Shown here: positions 17,244 to 24,646 of the stretch, piece after piece | Position numbering within the stretch: position 1 is the stretch's first letter | Layout: each line of letters opens with the position of its first letter | Assembly: GCA_013519935.1 (NCBI GenBank) | Contig: JACDUA010000053.1 | Coordinates: 1 to 32,477 of the forward strand | DNA: 32,477 nucleotides | Source: Ectothiorhodospiraceae bacterium WFHF3C12 | GTDB taxonomy: Bacteria; Pseudomonadota; Gammaproteobacteria; Nitrococcales; Nitrococcaceae | Direction: 5' to 3' | The notes under the pieces: generated by a model | Told to the model about the DNA's origin: nothing | What the model saw: only the letters and a program-made list of their open reading frames with translations | Databases searched by the model: none | Program-made: the position numbers and the translations under genes

Positions 17244-17281
17244 CACGGGCTGCCGCCCGTGCGGCGGCGCTTCACGCCGCC
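17244..17281 (-). promoter_or_regulatory. Tandem hairpins between pilG and pilH
   Basis: CACGGGC (17244-17250) pairs with GCCCGTG (17255-17261) around a 4-base loop, and GGCGGCG (17263-17269) pairs with CGCCGCC (17275-17281) across the pilG stop codon. Read on the minus strand, the distal hairpin is followed by GGGGTTTCGGTTCTTG, a weak T-rich stretch. This could cause partial termination or stabilise the 3' end of a processed pilG message; the cluster clearly continues into pilH. Confidence 0.4.
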
Positions 17282-17676
17282 TTCTCCATGTGCCGCTTGA
17301 TGGCCCCAAGCAGCTCTTCACGCGTAAAGGGCTTGGTCAGGTACTGCTCGGACCCGACGATACGCCCACGTGCCCGGTCGAAAAGGCCATCCTTGCTGGA
17401 GAGCATGATCACGGGCGTGTCGCGGAACGCCTGGTTGTGCTTGATCAGCGCGCAGGTCTGATAGCCATCCAGGCGCGGCATCATGATGTCGATGAAGATG
17501 ATTCCCGGCTTGTGATCGGCAATCTTGGCCAGTGCCTCGAATCCATCCGTGGCCGTGACGACCTCACAGCCCTCTTTTTTCAGAAGGGTCTCCGCCGTCC
17601 GGCGAATGGTCTTGCTGTCGTCGATGACCATGACCTTCAAACCGGACAAACCTTCCTGACTCGTTTCCGTATCCAC
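17272..17676 (-). CDS. pilG: Response regulator PilG
   Basis: A 134-residue single receiver, first gene of the Pil-Chp cluster. D19/D20 and D63 (FIDIMMPRLDG) form the acidic pocket, with S93/S94 and K115 (YLTKPFT). In P. aeruginosa PilG promotes pilus extension and raises cAMP through FimV/FimL and CyaB; whether those partners exist here cannot be seen. The start is GTG at 17676 (GGGGGAG just upstream); the MDTETSQEG leader before the receiver is short, as in the family. It is transcribed divergently from gshB, as in Pseudomonas. Confidence 0.93.
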   Translation of the reverse strand: MDTETSQEGLSGLKVMVIDDSKTIRRTAETLLKKEGCEVVTATDGFEALAKIADHKPGIIFIDIMMPRLDGYQTCALIKHNQAFRDTPVIMLSSKDGLFDRARGRIVGSEQYLTKPFTREELLGAIKRHMEKAA

Positions 17677-18144
17677 CGGCTCCCCCGAATTCTTGCTTCG
17701 GCCGCGGCTGCCGCCCCCGTCGGGGCGTCAATAGCGTAATGCTTTCGGCCATTTACTGCGTTTGTTTAACACATAACTAAAGTACAATCCACCAACGGTT
17801 ACGCGGCATGCGAGCGCCTTCGCAACCGAGTGTGGCGGGGTATGTCCGGAGACTAACATTGGCCGGGGAGCAGAAATCGGCGACACGTCACAACTCGAGG
17901 GTGAATGCCGCGCCATTGGCGAACGCCGAAGGACGCCAGCGCGGCCCCCCTGCCCCCGCGGGCGACGCCCTTTCGTCGACCACGTCACACCCAGTCCACC
18001 CTTGTCCGCCCCGGGCTCCCTGCCAGCTCGGGCGTGAAGGGGGTGCACGGCGCACCGCGAGTGGGCGACAATGCCTGCGGATCCGGCGCCCGGCTCAAGC
18101 CCGCCCGCCGTTCACCATCGCCAGCTCGGAGGTAGCACTCAGCC
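17677..18144. other. 468-base divergent intergenic region pilG/gshB
   Basis: No credible gene is present; the open frames are short, Arg/Pro/Ala-rich shadows. It holds an AT-rich island at about 17735-17795 that should carry the promoters of both units, a 6-bp hairpin (CGCCCC 17712-17717 / GGGGCG 17722-17727) in the pilG leader, and GC-rich sequence up to gshB, whose GGAGG (18127-18131) is about 13 bases before the ATG. Confidence 0.6.
17762..17788 (+). promoter_or_regulatory. Candidate promoter in AT-rich island
   Basis: TACAAT at 17783-17788 is a good -10 match for rightward transcription. The best -35, TTGTTT at 17762-17767, is only 15 bases away, so the match is imperfect. The first transcribed bases would lie about 350 bases before gshB. 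On the other strand TTGTAC at the same place could be a -35 for pilG, but no convincing -10 follows. Confidence 0.25.
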
Positions 18145-19101
18145 ATGCCCGTGAAACTCGGTGTCGTCATGGACCCGATCGAGTCCATCAAGCCGTACAA
18201 GGACACCACCTTCGCCATGCTTCTGGAGGCGCAACGGCGCGGCTGGGACATCCACTACATGACCCTGGCGGACATCGCGCTGCACGGGGGCGAGGCGTGG
18301 GGCCGCAGCCGCCCTTTGCAGCTGCGGGACAACAACGACGACTATTTCACCGCCGGAGAGGCCCGCGAGTATCCGCTGTCCAGCCTGGACATCGTGCTCA
18401 TGCGCAAGGACCCGCCCGTGGACAGCGAGTATGTCTACGCCACGCACATCCTGGAGGCCGCCGAGCGTGGCGGCACGATGGTCTGCAACAAGCCCAGTGG
18501 TCTGCGCGACGCCCAGGAGAAGCTTTTCACGGCCCACTTCCCGGATTGCTGCGCGCCCACGCTCGTGAGCATGGAGGCGGATGCCATCAAGGCGTTCATC
18601 CACGAGCACGGCAAGGCGGTACTGAAGCCGCTATACGGCATGGGCGGGGAGGCCGTATTCGTGGTGCAGGCCGGCGACCCCAATACCAGCGTGATCATCG
18701 AGACGCTGAGCCACCGCGGGGCGCGTTACGTCATGGCCCAGCGCTATCTGCCGGAGATCAAGGATGGCGACAAGCGCATTCTGGTGATCGATGGCGAGCC
18801 GGTGCCCTACGCGCTGGCGCGCATTCCGGCCGTGGGCGAGACCCGGGGCAACATCGCCGCCGGCGGCCGGGGCGAGGGCATGCCCCTCACCGACCGGGAC
18901 CGCTGGATCTGCGAGCAGGTGGCTCCGGCGCTGCGTGAGCGGGGCCTCGGGTTCGTGGGCCTGGACGTCATTGGGGAATACCTCACCGAGGTCAACGTCA
19001 CCAGCCCGACCTGCATCCGGGAACTCGACGGCATCTACGGCATCAACATCAGCGGCACCTATTTCGACTACCTGGAACGCAGCCTGGATGCCCGGCGTTA
19101 G
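18145..19101 (+). CDS. gshB: Glutathione synthetase
   Basis: 318 residues; ATP-dependent ligation of glycine to gamma-glutamylcysteine. Very close to the E. coli GshB length (316). N-terminal domain with LGVVMDPIESIKPYKDTT and VLMRKDPPVDSEYVYAT; ATP-grasp domain with KPLYGMGGEAVFVV (K161 onward), QRYLPEIKDGDKRILVIDG, RGNIAAGGRGE and the metal-binding EVNVTSPTC. ATG at 18145 begins the standard KLGVVMDPI. The gene starts the rightward unit and overlaps apbE by 14 bases. Confidence 0.97.
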   Translation: MPVKLGVVMDPIESIKPYKDTTFAMLLEAQRRGWDIHYMTLADIALHGGEAWGRSRPLQLRDNNDDYFTAGEAREYPLSSLDIVLMRKDPPVDSEYVYATHILEAAERGGTMVCNKPSGLRDAQEKLFTAHFPDCCAPTLVSMEADAIKAFIHEHGKAVLKPLYGMGGEAVFVVQAGDPNTSVIIETLSHRGARYVMAQRYLPEIKDGDKRILVIDGEPVPYALARIPAVGETRGNIAAGGRGEGMPLTDRDRWICEQVAPALRERGLGFVGLDVIGEYLTEVNVTSPTCIRELDGIYGINISGTYFDYLERSLDARR

Positions 19102-20137
19102 GCGAAGCCGCGCTGGCCCGATTCTCGTCGTCCTGACCCTCGCACTGGCCGGATGCGGCCGCGAGCCCCAGCTGGTGGACCGTCAGTTTCTGGCCTTCGG
19201 AACCCTGGTGGACGTTTCCGTGTTCACCCGGTCCCCCGAGCGGGCGCACCGGGCCATCGATCAGGTTCGCGAGGCGCTGCAGCGCTGGCACGAAACCTGG
19301 CACCCCTGGCGGGGCGAGGGGCTCGCGCGGATCAACCGCCGCCTGGCTGCGGGCCGCCCGGCCGAGCTCTCGCCCGAGATACGCGACATGCTGGTGTCGG
19401 CGACGCGCTATCACCGCCTCAGCGGCGGGCGTTTCGATCCCGCCCTGGCGGGCCTGGTGCGGCTGTGGGGCTTCAACGGCGACGAGGATCCCCCGAGCCG
19501 GCCGCCGGCGGACGCGGCACTCCGGGACTGGCTGGCCGAACGGGGGAGCGTGGCGGATCTGACCCTGAGAGAAGACCGTGTCACACCCGCCGGCACCGGT
19601 GTTCAGCTGGATCTCGGCGGCTTCGCCAAGGGATACGCGCTGGATCGCGCGGTGGCCATGTTCCAGGCAGCGGGGGTCGAGAACGCCATCATCAACGCCG
19701 GCGGCGATCTGCGGGTCATGGGCCAACGCGGCGGACGAGCCTGGCGGGTGGGCATTCGCGGCCCCCGTGGCGGCGGGGTATTCGCCGCAGTGGAGGCCGC
19801 CGACGGCGAGGCCGTGTTCACCTCGGGCGACTACGAACGCTTCTTCGAGTGGCGGGGCCGGCGCTACCACCACATCCTCGACCCCGAAACCGGCCGGCCG
19901 GCGCGGGGGCTGCGTTCCGTCACGGTCATCACCAACGCCGGCGGCCTCGCGGACGCCGCCGCGACGGCGCTGTTCGTGGCGGGCAGGGAGTGGCCCGCCG
20001 CCGCCCGGGACCTCGGCCTCGATCAGGTCATGGCGGTCACCGACGATGGCACGGTGGAAGTCACCCCTGCCATGGCCGGGCGAATCCGTTTCGTGGACGC
20101 CCGGCCCGACCGGGTGGAGGAGGTCAGCTGGCAGTGA
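19088..20137 (+). CDS. apbE: FAD:protein FMN transferase, lipoprotein (ApbE)
   Basis: 349 residues; transfers FMN from FAD to a Thr (or Ser) of extracytoplasmic flavoproteins. The N-terminus is a lipoprotein signal, with lipobox LAGC and acylated C23. ApbE motifs: FGTLVDV (38-44), GRFDPAL (114-120), LDLGGFAKGYALD (174-186), NAGGDLRVMG (203-212), FTSGDYERFFEWRGRRYHHILDP (244-266) and the Mg2+/FAD-site DAAATALF (289-296). ATG at 19088 lies inside the gshB end. No protein with an FMN-acceptor motif (DxxSGAT/S type) is encoded nearby, so the substrate must lie elsewhere; NqrBC- or RnfDG-type subunits are the usual targets. The next two genes are coupled to it. Confidence 0.94.
   Translation: MPGVRRSRAGPILVVLTLALAGCGREPQLVDRQFLAFGTLVDVSVFTRSPERAHRAIDQVREALQRWHETWHPWRGEGLARINRRLAAGRPAELSPEIRDMLVSATRYHRLSGGRFDPALAGLVRLWGFNGDEDPPSRPPADAALRDWLAERGSVADLTLREDRVTPAGTGVQLDLGGFAKGYALDRAVAMFQAAGVENAIINAGGDLRVMGQRGGRAWRVGIRGPRGGGVFAAVEAADGEAVFTSGDYERFFEWRGRRYHHILDPETGRPARGLRSVTVITNAGGLADAAATALFVAGREWPAAARDLGLDQVMAVTDDGTVEVTPAMAGRIRFVDARPDRVEEVSWQ
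20116..20124 (+). promoter_or_regulatory. Ribosome binding site for the NusG-domain-II gene
   Basis: GGAGGAGGT lies inside the apbE end, 9 bases before GTG at 20134 (GTGA overlap with the apbE stop). It is the strongest site in this operon and fixes the start. Confidence 0.7.
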
Positions 20138-20511
20138 GGCGCATCCCCGTGACCTTCACCGACTGCGCCGTACTGGCGGGCGCCCTGACGCTCCTGGCGG
20201 CGCTTTACCTGGGCCTCTGGTCCCCGGCGGGACAGGCCGGCAGCCGGGCCAGCATCTGGGTATCCGGCGAGCAGCGGCAGAGCCTTGACCTTGAAACGTC
20301 CCGGACCATCCGGGTCAGCGGAGCGCTCGGGGAGAGCGTCATCGAGGTCCGCGACGGGCGGGTGCGGGTCGCGGACTCCCCGGGCCGGCAAAAGCTCTGC
20401 GTCGAGGCCGGTTGGCTGTCACGCAGCGGCGAGAGCGCCATCTGCCTGCCCAACCAGGTGGTGGTGAGAATCGAATCACCGCAGCCGCGCTTCGATACGG
20501 TGAACTTCTGA
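20134..20511 (+). CDS. NusG-domain-II-containing membrane-anchored protein
   Basis: 125 residues: one N-terminal membrane segment (about 9-27, CAVLAGALTLLAALYLGLW), then a small beta domain with the features of the NusG_II family: ASIWVSG, IEVRDGRVRVADSPG, CVEAGWLSRSGESAICLPNQVVVRI. The two cysteines (in KLCVEAG and AICLPN) are typical of the family. It is unrelated in role to the transcription factor NusG apart from the shared domain. Such proteins are often encoded beside ApbE and Gx-transporter/heptaprenyl diphosphate synthase component I proteins; their molecular function is not established. The domain should face the periplasm. Confidence 0.8.
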   Translation: MRRIPVTFTDCAVLAGALTLLAALYLGLWSPAGQAGSRASIWVSGEQRQSLDLETSRTIRVSGALGESVIEVRDGRVRVADSPGRQKLCVEAGWLSRSGESAICLPNQVVVRIESPQPRFDTVNF

Positions 20512-20513
20512 GC

Positions 20514-21071
20514 ATGGCCGCCACGCACCTGCACGCGACCCGCGAGGACATGCGCGTGGCCTACCTGGCGGCGCTGGCCATCGTCATTCATGTGGTCGAG
20601 GCCGGCCTGCCGAGCCCGTTGCCGGGCATCAAACCGGGGCTGGCCAACATCGTCACGGTGCTGGTGCTGATGTGCTTCGGGCTGCGGACCGCGGCCTGGG
20701 TGACACTGCTTCGCGTGGTCGCCGGCAGCCTGGTGGTGGGCAGCTTCCTCTCGCCCACCTTCCTCATGAGCTTCAGCGGCGCGGTGGCCGCGCTGCTGGC
20801 CCTTGCGGCGGGCGGGCTGGTGCCGGGAATGGGCGCTGTGGGCTATAGCGTGCTGGCCGGCATGGCCCATATGGCCACGCAGTTCTCGGTGGCCTACCTG
20901 CTTTTCGTGCCCCACCCCGCACTTTGGGCAATGTTTCCCGTTTTCATGACAGCGTCCGTCGGTTTTGGCGTTATCAACGGTATAATCGCCGCAGCGATTC
21001 TGGGAAGGATTAACACACGGACCGTGCAGCGGCCGCAGCAAACCATGCCCTTGAGCCAACATGGCCAGTAA
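20514..21071 (+). CDS. Gx transporter family protein (Hpre_diP_synt_I family)
   Basis: 185 residues, very hydrophobic, with about five or six membrane segments from residue 14 to 165 (for example VAYLAALAIVIHVVEAGLP, ANIVTVLVLMCFG, AVAALLALAAGGLVPGMG). The signature of the family is P-S-P-L-P-G-I-K-P-G-L-A-N near residues 35-47. The family was named heptaprenyl diphosphate synthase component I but resembles ECF-type S components/small-molecule transporters; the true substrate is unknown. Starts 3 bases after the NusG-II gene; its stop overlaps the tonB start by 11 bases. The C-terminal tail (RTVQRPQQTMPLSQHGQ) is unconserved. Confidence 0.82.
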   Translation: MAATHLHATREDMRVAYLAALAIVIHVVEAGLPSPLPGIKPGLANIVTVLVLMCFGLRTAAWVTLLRVVAGSLVVGSFLSPTFLMSFSGAVAALLALAAGGLVPGMGAVGYSVLAGMAHMATQFSVAYLLFVPHPALWAMFPVFMTASVGFGVINGIIAAAILGRINTRTVQRPQQTMPLSQHGQ

Positions 21072-21921
21072 CGAAATCACCTCCGGCGACCGGTTGTCGC
21101 TGACACTATTCCTGTCTATCACGGTCCATGCCCTGATCATCCTGGGCGTGGGCTTCACCTACGGCATGCAGAAGACAAGCACGCCGCCGCTGATCGAGAT
21201 TACCCTGGCGGAAAACCCCCAGGACGAAGCGCCCGAGGACCACGACTACCTCGCCCAGGCCAACCAGGACGGTGGCGGGCAGTCCGAGGAGAAGGGCCGC
21301 CCCAAGAAGGCCCAGAAGGCGGTCACACCGGGCGTGCCGGAAGGCAAGAGCGCAGTGCAGGCCGCACCGCAACCACAACCCGAGCCGAAGAAGGCCGACG
21401 AGGCCGTGGTTACCGCCAGGGACAGCAAGACCAGCGCACCGGAGCCGGATCAGAGTGCCAAGGAGGAGGTCAGGACGCCGTCCCGCGCCGAGCTCATCAA
21501 CGCCCGGACGCAGGTGGCGCGCTCCTCGGAATTCAGTGCCGAGTCCCGGGACGTGTACGCGCGCTACCCCACCAAGCGGCGGATCGACGCCCGCACCAAG
21601 CAGCACGCCGCAGCCGCCTACATGCGCGAATGGGTCTCCAAGGTCGAGGAAATCGGCAACCTCAACTATCCCTCGGAGGCGCGCACCCGCGGCCTGACCG
21701 GCACGCTCATCCTGGAGGTGACGCTGCGGCCGGACGGCTCTCTGATAGACACCCGCGTCCTCGACGCCTCCCGCCACCCGGTCCTGGACCAGGCGGCCGA
21801 GCGCATTGTCGAGCTCTCCAGCCCGTTCTCCCGGGTGCCCAAGGAAGTGCTCGGCGGCAACGACCTGCTGGTCATCACCCGGACCTGGCAGTTCCGCAAT
21901 CAGGGGCTGAGCGCAAACTAG
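21061..21921 (+). CDS. TonB family protein (TonB3-like)
   Basis: 286 residues; energy-transducing protein of the inner membrane spanning the periplasm. One N-terminal membrane segment (about 13-33), a Pro/Lys/Glu/Gln-rich spacer (about 50-150, for example PQPQPEPKKADEA), and a TonB C-terminal domain (about 195-286) with NYPSEARTRGLTGTLILEVTL, DGSLIDTRVLDAS and QAAERIVELSSPF. ExbB/ExbD are not encoded nearby. Its place between gshB and yqgE matches P. aeruginosa tonB3 (PA0406), which is needed for twitching motility, so a role with pili rather than iron uptake is plausible. ATG at 21061 overlaps the preceding gene. Confidence 0.88.
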   Translation: MASNEITSGDRLSLTLFLSITVHALIILGVGFTYGMQKTSTPPLIEITLAENPQDEAPEDHDYLAQANQDGGGQSEEKGRPKKAQKAVTPGVPEGKSAVQAAPQPQPEPKKADEAVVTARDSKTSAPEPDQSAKEEVRTPSRAELINARTQVARSSEFSAESRDVYARYPTKRRIDARTKQHAAAAYMREWVSKVEEIGNLNYPSEARTRGLTGTLILEVTLRPDGSLIDTRVLDASRHPVLDQAAERIVELSSPFSRVPKEVLGGNDLLVITRTWQFRNQGLSAN

Positions 21922-22175
21922 GGATCGCGGCGAGGCAGCGTAGGTCGGCACCGGCGAAGCGGGCGCCGGCAATGGGTGACGGGATGCCGGATGGCAAGCC
22001 CATCCGATCCTGGACCCAGGAAGGGGGGATTCGCGCTCCGCGGCCATGCCTTCGATTGCCGCGTGTACCCGCGCGGGCGGCGCAAGCCGCGATCCCCGCC
22101 CCGTGGCAGCGCCGCCCCCGCACAGCGCAGCAACCTCTCTTGTCCAATCCACCCGCCGTGGCCGATACTGTCGCC
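21922..22175. other. 254-base intergenic region tonB/yqgE
   Basis: No gene is seen. It begins with the second copy of the 20-base repeat and continues with GC-rich sequence of repeat-like appearance (GGGCGCCGGC, GGGATGCCGGATGG, CCCATCCGATCC). The promoter of the yqgE-pyr unit should lie here, but no clear -10/-35 pair was found. Confidence 0.5.
21938..21957. repeat. Intergenic element, copy 2 (partial)
   Basis: These 20 bases are identical to 5198-5217. The complementary arm CGACCTACG found in copy 1 is missing here, so this is either a half element or a decayed copy. It lies 17 bases after the tonB stop. Confidence 0.65.
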
Positions 22176-22739
22176 ATGGCCGAAGACAGCAGTCTCACCA
22201 ATCATTTCCTCATCGCGATGCCGGCCCTGGCGGACCCCAATTTTTCGCGCACGGTGACCTATGTCTGCGAGCACAGCGAGGACGGCGCATTGGGTATCGT
22301 GATCAACCGCCCGTCCGATCTGCGCCTCGGCGAGCTGTTCGAACACATGGAGATGGAAGTCACGGCCAGCGACACCATGGATCACTGGGTCTACATGGGC
22401 GGGCCGGTTCAGCGTGAGCGGGGCTTCGTGCTGCACTCGCCGGAACACACCTGGGAAGGCTCCATGCCCATCTCCCCGGATGTCTCGATCACCACGTCCC
22501 GCGACGTGCTCCAGGCCCTGGCGCGCGGACACGGTCCGAGCCGGTTCCTGGTGGCGCTGGGTTACGCGGGCTGGGCGCCGGGGCAACTGGAGGAGGAAAT
22601 GGCCAACAACGCCTGGCTGAGCGGCCCGGCGGACGCCGAGGTCATTTTCGAACGCTCCGATGACGAGCGCTGGAAGGCGGCGGCGGCACTGCTCGGCGTC
22701 GATCTGTCGCTGATTTCCTCGGACGCGGGGCACGCTTGA
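22176..22739 (+). CDS. yqgE: YqgE/AlgH family protein (UPF0301)
   Basis: 187 residues. Family features: LTNHFLIAMPALADPNFSRTVTYVCEHS near the start, GALGIVINRP (about 43-52), YMGGPVQRERGFVLH and FLVALGYAGWAPGQLEEE, ending NAWL and the D-E-R-W-K-A-A motif. The name AlgH comes from an alginate phenotype in Pseudomonas; a biochemical role is not settled (a redox/transcription-related function has been proposed). It precedes ruvX in most gammaproteobacteria, as here (4-base overlap). ATG at 22176 was taken; in-frame GTG at 22158 is possible but adds unconserved residues. Confidence 0.93.
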   Translation: MAEDSSLTNHFLIAMPALADPNFSRTVTYVCEHSEDGALGIVINRPSDLRLGELFEHMEMEVTASDTMDHWVYMGGPVQRERGFVLHSPEHTWEGSMPISPDVSITTSRDVLQALARGHGPSRFLVALGYAGWAPGQLEEEMANNAWLSGPADAEVIFERSDDERWKAAAALLGVDLSLISSDAGHA

Positions 22740-23179
22740 ACGAACCGCAACCTGCTCAGGGCACGGTCCTCGCCTTTGATTTCGGCATGCGCCGTATTGG
22801 CGTCGCGGTGGGCGAAACCCTTACCGGCAGCGCCCGCCCGCTGACCACGCTGGGTTGCCGGAACGGCGCGCCGGACTGGTCCGTGGTCGCCGATCTGATC
22901 CGGGAGTGGCGGCCGGTGCGGCTGGTGGTGGGGTTGCCCCGGCGGCTCGATGGTGAGGAGAGCGACCTGACCCGGGCCGCCCGGCGTTTCGCGAACCGCC
23001 TGTCGGGCCGATTCGATCTGCCGGTGAGCACCGCCGAGGAGCAGTTGAGCTCGGTGGAGGCGGAGCGAATCCTGGCTGAGCGCGGCGCCGGCCGCAGGCG
23101 CGACAAAGGCGAGGTGGACCGGCTCGCCGCGGCCATCATCCTGGAAAGCTATTTCTCGGAGCGAGCCCATCATGACTGA
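22736..23179 (+). CDS. ruvX: YqgF/RuvX, putative pre-16S rRNA nuclease
   Basis: 147 residues of RNase H-like fold; in E. coli YqgF takes part in 16S rRNA 5' maturation and was also annotated as a Holliday junction resolvase. Motifs: [14 protein letters not shown] (D15), [26 protein letters not shown] and [17 protein letters not shown]. The usual DERLST-VEA motif reads EEQLSSVEA here: the Glu is kept, but Asp is Glu and Arg is Gln. The start is TTG at 22736, overlapping the yqgE stop (TTGA); the next in-frame start would remove the catalytic Asp. Overlaps pyrR by 8 bases. Confidence 0.92.
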   Translation: MNEPQPAQGTVLAFDFGMRRIGVAVGETLTGSARPLTTLGCRNGAPDWSVVADLIREWRPVRLVVGLPRRLDGEESDLTRAARRFANRLSGRFDLPVSTAEEQLSSVEAERILAERGAGRRRDKGEVDRLAAAIILESYFSERAHHD

Positions 23180-23681
23180 GCCGGAGGCCGTTGAACCGCT
23201 GCTCGACCGCATGGCCGAGTCACTGCGTGCGCTGTTCGACGAGCAGGGGGTCGGCGCACCCCATCCCATCGGCATTCACACCGGCGGCGTCTGGGTCGCC
23301 CGCGGGCTGCAGCAGCGCCTGGGCCTCGAGGGCCCCATGGGCGAGCTGGACATCACTTTCTACCGGGACGATTTCTCGCGTATCGGGCTGCATCCGCGGG
23401 TCCGCCCCTCGGCGCTGCCCTTCACCGTCGAGGGCGCGAACATCCTGCTGGTGGACGACGTGATATTCAGCGGCCGGACCATACGCGCCGCCCTCAACGA
23501 GATCTTCGACTACGGCCGGCCGGCACGGGTAATGCTGGCCGTTCTGGTCGACCGCGGCGGCCGCGAGCTGCCCATAGAGCCGGCCGTCGCCGGCACGCGG
23601 CTGACGCTGCCCGCCGGCGCCCGCGTGAAGCTGCGCGGCCCTGATCCCCTGGCATTGCAGATACAACAAGAACGGCCATGA
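23172..23681 (+). CDS. pyrR: Bifunctional pyr regulator/uracil phosphoribosyltransferase PyrR
   Basis: 169 residues of type I phosphoribosyltransferase fold. The PRPP loop is [18 protein letters not shown] (about 94-111) and the hood segment is [14 protein letters not shown] followed by [13 protein letters not shown]. PyrR converts uracil and PRPP to UMP and, in Firmicutes, binds pyr mRNA to control attenuation. In gammaproteobacteria with pyrRBC' clusters, its regulatory action is less clear. No attenuator-like structure is seen upstream, since the gene is embedded in ruvX by an 8-base overlap, and its stop overlaps pyrB (ATGA). Confidence 0.93.
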   Translation: MTEPEAVEPLLDRMAESLRALFDEQGVGAPHPIGIHTGGVWVARGLQQRLGLEGPMGELDITFYRDDFSRIGLHPRVRPSALPFTVEGANILLVDDVIFSGRTIRAALNEIFDYGRPARVMLAVLVDRGGRELPIEPAVAGTRLTLPAGARVKLRGPDPLALQIQQERP

Positions 23682-24646
23682 CGATCCAGCTGGACGAAAA
23701 CGGCGAGCTCCGCCACTTCCTGAGCACCGAGGGCCTGCCGCGCCCGTTGCTCACGCGCATTCTCGATACCGCGGAGTCCTTTTCCGCGGTCATCGACAAA
23801 TCCGTCAAGAAAGTGCCGCTGCTGCGCGGACGCACGGTGGTCAACCTGTTCTTCGAGGCCAGCACGCGCACGCGCACCACCTTCGAGCTGGCGGCCAAGC
23901 GGCTGTCCGCCGACGTGCTCAACGTCAACGTGGCCACCACCACGGTCAAGGGCGAGAGCCTGCTGGACATGCTGCGCAACCTGGAGGCCATGCAGGCGGA
24001 CATGTTCGTGGTGCGCCACGCCGAGAGCGGCACGGCCGAGTACATCGCCCGGCATGTCCGCGAGGGCGTGGCGGTGCTCAACGCCGGCGACGGCCAGCAC
24101 GCCCATCCCACCCAGGCCATGCTCGACGCCTATACCATCCGCCGCGAGAAGGGGGACTTCGAGCCGCTGCGGGTCGCCATCGTCGGTGACATCCTCCATT
24201 CCCGGGTGGCGCGCTCCCAGATCCACGCCCTGAACGGGCTCGGCGTCGGCGAGGTCCGGGTGATCGCGCCACGCACCCTGCTGCCGCGCCACGTCGAGAC
24301 CCTTGGCGTGCAGGTCTACCACGACATGGAGCACGGTCTGGCCGACGTGGACGTGGTGATCATGCTGCGCCTGCAGCGCGAGCGCATGGCCGGTGCCCTG
24401 CTGCCCAGCGAGCATGAATACTACCGCCTCTACGGTCTCACCGAGGAAAAGCTGCGCCGGGCGAAGCCGGACGCCATCGTCATGCATCCGGGCCCCATCA
24501 ACCGCGGCGTGGAGATCGACTCGGCGGTGGCCGACGGCCCGCAATCGGTCATCCTCAAACAGGTCACCAACGGCATCGCGGTGCGCATGGCGGTGATGTC
24601 CATGACCCTCGGCGCGCACCAGAAGACCGAGGAGGTGGCCGAATGA
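23678..24646 (+). CDS. pyrB: Aspartate carbamoyltransferase catalytic subunit
   Basis: 322 residues; makes N-carbamoyl-aspartate from carbamoyl phosphate and aspartate, the committed step of pyrimidine synthesis. Carbamoyl-phosphate site [14 protein letters not shown] (58-71), [31 protein letters not shown] and the aspartate-side [13 protein letters not shown] and LRLQRERM. The protein is of the class that forms a dodecamer with an inactive dihydroorotase (PyrC'), encoded next; no pyrI is present. Both overlaps, with pyrR and with pyrC', are ATGA. Confidence 0.97.
   Translation: MTIQLDENGELRHFLSTEGLPRPLLTRILDTAESFSAVIDKSVKKVPLLRGRTVVNLFFEASTRTRTTFELAAKRLSADVLNVNVATTTVKGESLLDMLRNLEAMQADMFVVRHAESGTAEYIARHVREGVAVLNAGDGQHAHPTQAMLDAYTIRREKGDFEPLRVAIVGDILHSRVARSQIHALNGLGVGEVRVIAPRTLLPRHVETLGVQVYHDMEHGLADVDVVIMLRLQRERMAGALLPSEHEYYRLYGLTEEKLRRAKPDAIVMHPGPINRGVEIDSAVADGPQSVILKQVTNGIAVRMAVMSMTLGAHQKTEEVAE

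Noticed and set aside
17272-17281. The pilG/pilH hairpin considered as the end of the transcription unit
   Set aside because: The T-rich tail is weak and pilH-chpC continue in the same direction with no other convincing promoter.
17808-18938. 376-codon plus-strand frame covering the pilG/gshB spacer and most of gshB
   Set aside because: Out of frame with the convincing gshB; the spacer part has no ribosome site or conserved motif.
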